A DNA stretch of 50,376 bases from Lysobacter antibioticus (GTDB lineage Bacteria; Pseudomonadota; Gammaproteobacteria; Xanthomonadales; Xanthomonadaceae). The stretch's first letter is position 1, and each line of letters begins with the position of its first letter. The notes below the pieces were generated by a model that saw only the letters and a list, made by a program, of their open reading frames with translations, did not search any database and had not been told where the DNA came from. Of the stretch, positions 44,083 to 50,376 are shown piece by piece. The translations under genes were made by a program, and so were the position numbers. The DNA is taken from contig NZ_JMTZ01000065.1 of NCBI RefSeq assembly GCF_000731095.1, forward strand, positions 1 to 50,376, read 5' to 3'.

Positions 44083-45879
44083 TTAGAACCCGCGCCCGCC
44101 GCCCTGGTTGACCTGCACCGTCGGCGCCTCGGCCGTGGCCATCGCGCGCGCGGCGAGCTGGCTGCTGGCTTCCACGCTCTGCTGCGAAGCCGCGGCGACG
44201 TCGAGAGTGACCATGCGCCGGCTCGGCGATTGCGGATCGCCCTGCACCGCGAACAGTTTGCTGCCGTCCTTGCTCGCCAGCAGATGATCGACCTGGGTCA
44301 GGCCGCCGTCGCGCATGGCCGGCACCAAGGCCGCGGCGAGGTTCTTCTGCTGCTGTTCGTTGAGCTTGCCCTGGCCCAGCTCGCTGCCCTGGACCTTGCC
44401 GAGCATTTCCTTGTACATGCCGTTGAGGGCGTTGGCGCCGCTGCTCAGGATCGCCGCCACCCGCAGGCCGTCCTCGACCGCGCCGCCGACCGGGTTGTTG
44501 TTGCGATTGGCGACGTCGCGCAGTTCCGGCGGCAACAGATACGTGCCGCGCTCGCGATCGCCGTCGCGATCGCGGACGTAGCGCTTCACGTCCTGCAGCT
44601 CCAGATCCATGAACTCCTTGGCCGAACCCTTGGCCGCCTGCGCCAACTGCATCGCCTCCTGCGTATTCAAACGGCCCAGGTCGCCACGGGCGAGCGTGTC
44701 GACCAGCGACTCGGGCTGCACCTTCTGCTTGAGGAAGGCGAGGAAACGCTCGCGGGTTTCCGGGTTCTGGCCGAGCCCGTCGAGGATGCGCGTCGCCGTC
44801 GACAAGGCATTGCCGGCATCGACCGGCATGCCGGCGATCTGCCGCAGCACGCCGTTCATGGCGCGCTTGGGCTCCATGCCTTCGGCGAACGGGAAGCGCT
44901 CGCGGAACTCGTCCCAACGCGGCGCCAGCAGGGCTTCGCGTGCGCGCTTGATCAACTCGAACGCGCCCGCGGCGAAGGCGACGATGGCGGCGCCCATCGG
45001 GGCGATGCCGATCAGGGTGCCGACCAGGCCGGCATTGCGCGCGCCCATCATCAGGGCGACGTTGCCGATGCCGCCGGCAAGCTTGAAGCCGCCGTCGAGC
45101 AGGTCGAACGCGGCGTCGACGCGATCGTCGGTGCGCAGCGCCTTGCCGGTGACCGGGTCGCGGCCGTTGAACACGCGACCGGCGTTCTGGCCGAGGGTCT
45201 TGACGCCAGCGGTCACGTCCTTGATCGCGCTGTAACGTTCCAGCAGTTTCGCCGCTTGGCGCTCGTGGCCGCTGCGGGTCGCGAATTCCAATACCGCGCT
45301 CATCGCCACCGCATCGAGCGGACGGCCGGCCTGGCTGGCCGCGCTGCCGGCTTTGATCGCGGCGTCGATCGCTTCCAGGGTCTGTTCGATATCGCGGTGA
45401 CCGCCGCTGCGGGCGAGGGTCTTGAGCTCCATCACCGCGCCGTCGATCGGCGCCGGCGGCGCCGCATCGCGCTGCGCCGACCAGGTCTTGGCGTAGCCGA
45501 CCAGCGAGGTCTGCAGTTCGGCCGGCACTTCGACCGCATAGCCATGGAACGGCGGCGACACGCGGCCGTCGGCGCGGGTTTCGCCGGGGTGCAACTTCCA
45601 GCTCAGCGCGGCCTGTGCGAGCGCGCCGCCAGGTGCGGCGACCGAAGCCACGGTCGCCTCGAGGGTGTCCTCGTCGACCACCTGGCCGTTGCGCTGCAAA
45701 GCGTCGGCGACGATCGCCCGCAATACGGTGTCGCGCGACCACTCGTCGTCGGCGGGCAGCAAAGCGGTATAGCCCGAGGTCCCGTCCTGCGCTGCGGGCT
45801 GTCCGGCGTACCAGCGCGGTGGGTGGGAGGCGCCGGTCGGCGTACGGCCGCCGGGATTCGAATCGACTGCTGCATTCAT
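44083..45879 (-). CDS. Candidate X-T4SS effector with C-terminal XVIPCD secretion domain
   Basis: A 598-residue protein. The last ~120 residues carry the signs of the XVIPCD domain that targets effectors to the antibacterial type IV secretion system of Xanthomonadales: GGLTQVDHLLAS (around 525-536), LFAVQGDPQSP (542-552) and the following TLDVAAASQQSVEASSQL with a Gln/Ala tail. Residues about 266-311 are a Gly/Ala-rich hydrophobic stretch (two possible membrane hairpins), so a membrane-active toxin is possible; the N-terminal 250 residues are not recognised and no peptidoglycan hydrolase, lipase or nuclease motif is seen. The ATG at 45879 is preferred because AAGGAG is eight bases before it; a GTG at 45885 is only two bases from that site. 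No lipoprotein immunity gene is adjacent. Confidence 0.82.
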   Translation of the reverse strand: MNAAVDSNPGGRTPTGASHPPRWYAGQPAAQDGTSGYTALLPADDEWSRDTVLRAIVADALQRNGQVVDEDTLEATVASVAAPGGALAQAALSWKLHPGETRADGRVSPPFHGYAVEVPAELQTSLVGYAKTWSAQRDAAPPAPIDGAVMELKTLARSGGHRDIEQTLEAIDAAIKAGSAASQAGRPLDAVAMSAVLEFATRSGHERQAAKLLERYSAIKDVTAGVKTLGQNAGRVFNGRDPVTGKALRTDDRVDAAFDLLDGGFKLAGGIGNVALMMGARNAGLVGTLIGIAPMGAAIVAFAAGAFELIKRAREALLAPRWDEFRERFPFAEGMEPKRAMNGVLRQIAGMPVDAGNALSTATRILDGLGQNPETRERFLAFLKQKVQPESLVDTLARGDLGRLNTQEAMQLAQAAKGSAKEFMDLELQDVKRYVRDRDGDRERGTYLLPPELRDVANRNNNPVGGAVEDGLRVAAILSSGANALNGMYKEMLGKVQGSELGQGKLNEQQQKNLAAALVPAMRDGGLTQVDHLLASKDGSKLFAVQGDPQSPSRRMVTLDVAAASQQSVEASSQLAARAMATAEAPTVQVNQGGGRGF

Positions 45880-46192
45880 ATGCACTGCTCCTTGTCGGTG
45901 ACCCGGGTCCCCTAGAACCCGGTCGCCCGCGGCCAGGCCGCCGGCGGACCCGCATCATGCCTCTCGTTCAGCTTCGAGGGCAATTCGGTGCCGAATGGAA
46001 ACAGCGACCGTGGCCGGCAAATCGGCCGGAAAAGCAGTGCCGGCGGACAGGGCCGAGTTCGATCGGCCGACGGACGGCGCTCGCGCGCGCCGGAAACGCA
46101 TCGCGAGAGGCGCAGCGGCAAGCGAGCGCTGATCGAGATTCCCGGCGGGACCCACGCCGAAACGCGGACCCGCCGGGGCAAAGCCCCGATGA
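45880..46192. other. Gene-free region upstream of the effector gene
   Basis: About 310 bp. The only structure seen is one copy (45940-45995) of an imperfect direct repeat whose second copy lies at 47543-47597. The promoter of the effector gene should lie here. Confidence 0.55.
45940..45995. repeat. Imperfect direct repeat, copy 1
   Basis: Shares CCCGCATCATGC, CTCGTTCAGCTTCG and CAAT...GGTG(T)CGA blocks with copy 2 at 47543-47597; by eye well over three quarters of about 55 positions match. The two copies flank the two secreted-protein genes. Confidence 0.75.
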
Positions 46193-47068
46193 TCAGGGAT
46201 ACAGCGTGTACTGCAACACCGGTGCGACATCGACGAGCACCTGAAACACGCTCTCGCCCGATGCCGCACTGCAGGACCCATTGCTGCAGGCGGAGACCCG
46301 GTAGCGATAGATCCCGGCCTGCATGTCCACGGCGGTCCAGGCATTGGCCGGGCCGCTGTACACCCGGCTCCACGAGTTGTCGCCGGCGCTGCGTTCGAGC
46401 ACGTAGTTGTCGGCGCTCGGCGAGGCGTTCCAGGTCACGGTATGGGTCGGGGCGACGAGGCTCGGCGCGACCGGCGGTGGCGGCGGCGGCGGCGCGGTCG
46501 ATACCGCGATGCTCACGATGCCCGAGTACACCTCATGGGCATTGGTGATCAGCTTGACCCGATAACGGTAGTTCGCCGGTGCAGCCAACTGCGCCGTCCA
46601 GTTGGTGCCGTAACCCTTGTAGCGCTCGGTCCAACCGCCGCCGTTGACGCTTTGTTCCAGGGCATAGCGGGCCGGTTCGGGCGTCGACCAGCTCACGGTG
46701 TGGTCGGCGCCGTTATTGCTGCGCACCGGTTCGTAGATCGCCGGCGGTGGAGGCGGCTGGGTGGGCGGCTGCGTCGGCGGTGGGCCCATGTTCTTGTAAC
46801 AGACCACCGTGGCCGAGGCCTGAAAGACTCCGCCGTATTCGTACCAGGTATAGCCAAGGGTGCTGCAATTGAAATAGCCGGCCTGATTGCCCCGGGACTT
46901 CGCCGCGGCGATCGCCTTTTCGATCGCTTCGGTGTCGCTGTAGCCGCTCGCTCCCGCGAAGAACTCCATCGGAACCGGGTCCGACGACTGCGCGAACACG
47001 ACCTGCGGCGCCGCGACCGCGAGACAGGCGCCAAGACCGAGTGCGCTCAGCATGATCGCTCTGTTCAT
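46193..47068 (-). CDS. Secreted protein with two fibronectin-III-like domains
   Basis: A 291-residue exported protein. Residues 1-26 are a signal peptide ending VFA. Residues 27-95 form an unrecognised domain with two cysteines (FNCSTLGYTWYEYGG and VVCYKN). Proline-rich linkers (PPPTQPPTQPPPPPA and PPPPPPP) separate two beta-sandwich, fibronectin-III-like domains, each with the pattern HTVSW/HTVTW, YxLEQS/YVLERS and YRYRV. A third Cys pair is in SACSNGSCSAA. It may bind polysaccharide or protein outside the cell. It follows the 106-residue secreted protein by 10 bp, so they form an operon. Confidence 0.85.
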   Translation of the reverse strand: MNRAIMLSALGLGACLAVAAPQVVFAQSSDPVPMEFFAGASGYSDTEAIEKAIAAAKSRGNQAGYFNCSTLGYTWYEYGGVFQASATVVCYKNMGPPPTQPPTQPPPPPAIYEPVRSNNGADHTVSWSTPEPARYALEQSVNGGGWTERYKGYGTNWTAQLAAPANYRYRVKLITNAHEVYSGIVSIAVSTAPPPPPPPVAPSLVAPTHTVTWNASPSADNYVLERSAGDNSWSRVYSGPANAWTAVDMQAGIYRYRVSACSNGSCSAASGESVFQVLVDVAPVLQYTLYP

Positions 47069-47078
47069 GGCGTCATGC

Positions 47079-47399
47079 TCAATTCGTACTCGCCACGGCG
47101 GTAATCACCGGAAAGCCCTGCTGATCGCAGCCGGTGATATGCACCTGGACTTGCTTGTTGGAGGCATGCGCGGACACCAGCAGTGCGTAGAACTCCTTGA
47201 ACATCGGGCTGCCCTGGCGGATCAGAAAGAAGTCGTTACGCATACATCCCTCGGGATTGATCATGGCCTGGTGACGCACCAGCACACCGTCGTGCGCGGG
47301 CCAGACCTGCACTTCGGTAATTTTTCCGTGAACGGTCACGGCGGCCTGAGCGGCAAAAGCGGACAGGCACAGGCTTGCGGCCATGAAGAAACGACGCAT
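47079..47399 (-). CDS. Small secreted protein, function unknown
   Basis: A 106-residue protein. Residues 1-20 are a Sec signal peptide (MRRFFMAASLCLSAFAAQA). The mature part holds GKITEVQVWPAHDGVLVRH, two cysteines (NPEGCMRNDFF and ITGCDQQGFPV) that may pair, and a helical ALLVSAHASNK. I recall similar hypothetical proteins in this bacterial group but no function. The ATG at 47399 is fixed by AAGGAG twelve bases upstream. First gene of the pair with the fibronectin-type protein. Confidence 0.86.
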   Translation of the reverse strand: MRRFFMAASLCLSAFAAQAAVTVHGKITEVQVWPAHDGVLVRHQAMINPEGCMRNDFFLIRQGSPMFKEFYALLVSAHASNKQVQVHITGCDQQGFPVITAVASTN

Positions 47400-47542
47400 G
47401 AATTTCTCCTTGAGTTGATGAGGCGACGCGGTCGACCGCGTCCACGCACGAGTGGATGCGAGTACCCGGGATGCGGAGCTCATCCGAGACTCGACGAAAC
47501 GGCCCATGGCTCCGAAGTGTTGAAACAGCGCACGGCTCCCCT

Positions 47543-47597
47543 GCCGGCGGTCCCGCATCATGCCGCTCGTTCAGCTTCGCGGACAATGCCGTGTCGA
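47543..47597. repeat. Imperfect direct repeat, copy 2
   Basis: Second copy of the ~55-bp element at 45940-45995, same orientation, about 1.6 kb apart. Confidence 0.75.
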
Positions 47598-47675
47598 TGC
47601 GCCGTTACGGCGGTCGCGACCCGACCCGACCCGGCCGGGATGCCTGCCCGCGAAAGATGGATCGGGTGCGCCGCA

Positions 47676-47816
47676 CTATCTGAGCCGGCGCACGGATTCG
47701 CCTCCGCCCTGCCGATCCTGCGCGGCGAAAGCCACATCGCCGCGCAACGGCTCTTCCCAACCCGGCTGACAACCGCTCAGCCACAACACCGTCAACAGCA
47801 CCAGCAACGATCGCAT
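47676..47816 (-). CDS. Tiny predicted lipoprotein (46 aa)
   Basis: A 46-residue frame with a clear lipoprotein signal, MRSLLVLLTVLWLSGCQPGW, lipobox LSGC with Cys16. The 30-residue mature part is polar and ends in VRRLR. AGGGAGG lies about nine bases before the ATG at 47816, strong evidence for translation. It is too short for typical immunity lipoproteins of X-T4SS effectors. Function unknown; entericidin-like small lipoproteins are one comparison. Confidence 0.62.
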   Translation of the reverse strand: MRSLLVLLTVLWLSGCQPGWEEPLRGDVAFAAQDRQGGGESVRRLR

Positions 47817-48195
47817 GATGAACCTCCCTGTTCGAAGACGGACTGCGCTCCTGCGCGCCGCGGACGCTTCGATGCCCCCGGCGACTCGTCCGTCATTGTG
47901 ATTGGCAGCCCTCGCACAGACTGCGATTGAGGGCCGCGCAGGCGGCCGGCCGTACCGGGGCGTCCCGCTGAAGGACTCCGGCGGACGGGTCTGCAACCTC
48001 CGGGCCAATGGCGATGGAACGATCCGCAACGGGAGGTTTGAGCCGCCGTCGCCGCAGCGATTGAAATCCGGTCAGCGAGCAACCATTGCAAAGTAACGAC
48101 GTCATCCTTCCCGGCTACGCAGCGTTGCGTAATGCAGCGCAGCGGCGGTCGTCGCACCCCGGCGTATCGCGCCATAATCCCAGCCGGAGGTGCTC
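47817..48195. other. Gene-free region before the Kef-type gene
   Basis: About 380 bp between divergent genes. Short frames of 60-70 codons exist on both strands but lack ribosome sites or family features. Promoters for both flanking genes should be here; I see no clear operator. Confidence 0.5.
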
Positions 48196-50028
48196 ATGCA
48201 CGGTGGCGGTCTAGAACTCGCGTTGTTGTTCCTGCTGGCCGCGGTCATCGCCGTGCCGGTGTTCCGTCGTTTCGGCCTGGGCGCGGTGCTCGGCTATCTG
48301 ACCGCGGGCGTGGTGCTGGGCCCGTACGGGGTCAAGGTGATCCGCGACGCCGAGCCGGTGCTGGCGGCGTCGGAAATCGGCGTGGTGATGATGCTGTTCG
48401 TGATCGGCCTGGAGCTGTCGCCGGCGCGCCTGCGGGTGATGCGCAAGCCGGTGTTCGGCGCCGGCGGCCTGCAGGTGCTGCTGAGCGGCCTGGCCTTGGG
48501 CGCGCTGGCGATGTTCGGCGGCCACATGGGCTGGAAAGCGGCGACCGTGGTCGGCCTCGGCCTGGCCCTGTCGTCGACCGCGGTCTGCCTGCAGCTGTTG
48601 TCCGAGCGCAAGGGCCTGGCCAGCGATTACGGCCGCCTCGCCTTCGCCATCCTGCTGTTCCAGGACCTGGCCGCGATTCCCTTGCTCGCCGCGATTCCGC
48701 TGCTCGGCAAGGCCGCCGCGGTCGAAGGCCTGAACTGGATGGCCGTGGCCAAGGCGGTCGGCGCGATCGCCGCGGTGGTGTTCGGCGGTCGCGTGCTGCT
48801 GCGCCAGGTGTTCCGCGTGGTCGCGCGCACGCAGATGCCCGAGGTGTTCACCGGCGCGGCCCTGCTGACCGTGCTCGGCTCGGCCTGGATCCTGCAGACC
48901 GCCGGGCTGTCGGCCGGCCTCGGCGCCTTCCTCGCCGGCGTGCTGCTGGCCGATTCGGAATTCCGCCACGAGCTCGAATCGCAGATCGAGCCCTTCAAGG
49001 GATTGCTGCTGGGCCTGTTCTTCATGGCCGTGGGCATGAGCATCGACCTGCAGCGGGTGCTGGCCGAGCCGGGCACCATCGCCAGCATCGTGCTGGTGCT
49101 GCTGTCGGTGAAGTTCATCCTGCTGTTCGGCGTCGGCATCAGCGCCGGCGGGCTGGAGAAACGCGGGGCCTTCCAATTGGCGACGGTGATGTCGCTGGGC
49201 GGCGAGTTCGCCTTCATCGTGTTCAACGAAGCGGTCAAGGCCAACCTGCTCGACGACCCGACCCGCGACCGCCTGATCGCCGCGGTCGGCGTGTCGATGG
49301 CGCTGACCCCGCTGTTGATGATCGGCGCCCAGCGCATGCTCGACGCGGCGCCGGCCGAGAAGCCCAAGCGTCCCTACGACGACATTCCCGACCATCACCC
49401 GCAGGTATTGATCGCCGGCATGGGCCGTTTCGGCCAGATCGTCGCGCGCCTGCTGGTGGCGCACCGCACGCCTTTCATCGCCATCGAGAACAGCGCCGAC
49501 CAGGTCGACTTCATGCGCCGCTTCGGCAACATGATCTATTACGGCGACCCGGCCCGGCCCGAGTTGTTGCGTTCGGCCGGCGCGGCGCAGGTGAAGATCT
49601 TCGTGATCGCCATCGACGACCGCGACAGCGGCATCCGCACGGTGCGCACGATCCGTCGCCTGTACCCGAAGGCGAAAGTGTTCGCCCGCGCCCGCGACCG
49701 TCGTCATGCCTGGGACCTGATGGACCTCGGCGCCGAGCCGATGCGCGAGACCTTCCATTCCAGCCTCAAGCTCGGCGAGGACGTGCTGGTCGAACTCGGC
49801 GTCGCCCCGGAGACCGCGCGCGACCACGTCGAACGCTTCCGCGAACTCGACGAACGCATGCTCAACGCCCAGTACCTGGTCCACGACGACGAGGACGCGT
49901 TGATCCAGACCGCACGCGATGCGCGTAAGGAATTGGAAGAGCTGTTCGACGCCGACCGAGGCGAAGGCATGCTCGCCGATATGGTCGAGAAACAGGGCCC
50001 CGTGCCGGAGCATGCGACGCGGCATTGA
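48196..50028 (+). CDS. Kef-type K+/H+ antiporter with RCK domain
   Basis: A 610-residue monovalent cation:proton antiporter-2 family protein. About twelve transmembrane segments in residues 1-385, with LFVIGLELSP, SSTAVCLQLLSERK, FQDLAAIPLLAAIPLL and LGAFLAGVLLADSEFRHE typical of KefB/KefC. The C-terminal RCK domain has a nucleotide-binding GMGRFGQIVARLL near residue 413 and the acidic strand end IAIEN. KefB/C export potassium under electrophile stress and are gated by glutathione adducts; no KefF/G partner gene is adjacent here. ATG 48196 is five bases after GGAGG; a GTG at 48190 overlaps that site and is rejected. Confidence 0.92.
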   Translation: MHGGGLELALLFLLAAVIAVPVFRRFGLGAVLGYLTAGVVLGPYGVKVIRDAEPVLAASEIGVVMMLFVIGLELSPARLRVMRKPVFGAGGLQVLLSGLALGALAMFGGHMGWKAATVVGLGLALSSTAVCLQLLSERKGLASDYGRLAFAILLFQDLAAIPLLAAIPLLGKAAAVEGLNWMAVAKAVGAIAAVVFGGRVLLRQVFRVVARTQMPEVFTGAALLTVLGSAWILQTAGLSAGLGAFLAGVLLADSEFRHELESQIEPFKGLLLGLFFMAVGMSIDLQRVLAEPGTIASIVLVLLSVKFILLFGVGISAGGLEKRGAFQLATVMSLGGEFAFIVFNEAVKANLLDDPTRDRLIAAVGVSMALTPLLMIGAQRMLDAAPAEKPKRPYDDIPDHHPQVLIAGMGRFGQIVARLLVAHRTPFIAIENSADQVDFMRRFGNMIYYGDPARPELLRSAGAAQVKIFVIAIDDRDSGIRTVRTIRRLYPKAKVFARARDRRHAWDLMDLGAEPMRETFHSSLKLGEDVLVELGVAPETARDHVERFRELDERMLNAQYLVHDDEDALIQTARDARKELEELFDADRGEGMLADMVEKQGPVPEHATRH

Positions 50029-50376
50029 CGGCGCGTCGGCGTCGTCGATGGAAGAGTGCGCGCCGGGTCGCATCGCATCGAACCGGCGCGGATGGATGCT
50101 CTGCTCTTGCTCGAGCAATGCAGCGCCGCGAATCCATCCCTGTAGGAGCGGCGTCCTACTGTATTTGCTTCGGTCATGAGCAGCGACCGCCTCGTTTCAA
50201 TCTCGCGTCGATGCGGGCCGAAGCCCGTCAGGGTAGGAGCGGCGCGAGCCGCGACCGCGTCGTTTCGGTCTCGCGGCGTAACGCTCACGCAAGATCAGGA
50301 TCAGGATCAAACGCCAAGAACTTCCGCCACTAAAGCGGCGGGTTACTTTCTTTTGTCTAAAGCAACAAAAGTCCGT
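50029..50376. repeat. Terminal intergenic region with REP and short repeats
   Basis: Holds a partial REP core near 50142, a full inverted REP copy at 50231-50260, a small GATCAG tandem (50293-50310), and at the very end GGGTTACTTTCTTTTGT, which resembles a common interspersed motif of this group. No gene seen up to the window edge. Confidence 0.6.

Noticed and set aside
47079-47399. Small secreted protein as the immunity partner of the effector candidate
   Set aside because: It lacks a lipobox, is separated by another gene and over 1 kb from the effector, and looks like a common hypothetical family.
47893-48105. A 70-codon minus-strand frame with a CNGC motif before the Kef-type gene
   Set aside because: No ribosome binding site and composition like its antisense frames; not supported as a gene.

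Overview
The window is high-GC, densely coded DNA that fits a member of the Xanthomonadaceae, most likely a Lysobacter-type bacterium. The pointers are a rhlB / trxA / rho block with a strongly extended Rho, rpoH and ftsEX housekeeping genes, several GTG or TTG starts, a protein with the C-terminal XVIPCD signal of Xanthomonadales type IV secretion effectors, and many copies of a REP palindrome with the core GGTCGCGGC...GCCGCTCCTAC. I see no tRNA, rRNA, insertion sequence, prophage or CRISPR array.

Layout. 0-6 kb: an NYN/LOTUS protein, tal-ndh, a DUF1203 gene, rpoH and a small C39-like protein. 6-12.7 kb: small metabolic and regulatory units, many divergent and with visible operators: MocR regulator/GST, MBL-fold protein with a cupin, an SRPBCC-ArsR operon, and an XRE regulator facing an exported alpha/beta hydrolase. 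13.2-16.5 kb: an RstAB-like two-component operon, a TPR protein and a TetR regulator behind a Fur-box-like palindrome. 16.5-24.2 kb: a 770-bp regulatory gap with a tandem 26-bp repeat, then a one-module NRPS (C-A-T-TE), a family-1 glycosyltransferase 11 bp behind it, and a patatin-like lipase. 24.2-29.1 kb: an envelope block with PAP2 phosphatase and EptA-type phosphoethanolamine transferase divergent from a PmrAB-like two-component pair; five GGTTTGG repeats precede the regulator. 29.3-35 kb: EcsC, a HipA-like kinase overlapping a DUF3037 gene, an azoreductase/LysR pair and a tautomerase/LysR pair. 35-44 kb: ung, a double-receiver protein, ftsX-ftsE, a small secreted protein, and rhlB / trxA / rho. 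44-50.4 kb: an X-T4SS effector candidate without an adjacent immunity gene, two secreted proteins, a 46-residue lipoprotein and a Kef-type potassium/proton antiporter.

How parts may work together. The NRPS and glycosyltransferase are translationally close and could make a glycosylated acyl-amino-acid; the adenylation pocket as I align it reads glycine-like. The 24-29 kb block looks like a lipid A modification unit with its own sensor. The effector candidate implies that the organism carries an antibacterial type IV system elsewhere. ftsE-ftsX and rpoH lie on the same strand but about 32 kb apart, so the accessory material between them may have been inserted into a once compact locus. All functions are read from the translated sequences by recognition of motifs and families; no database search was run.
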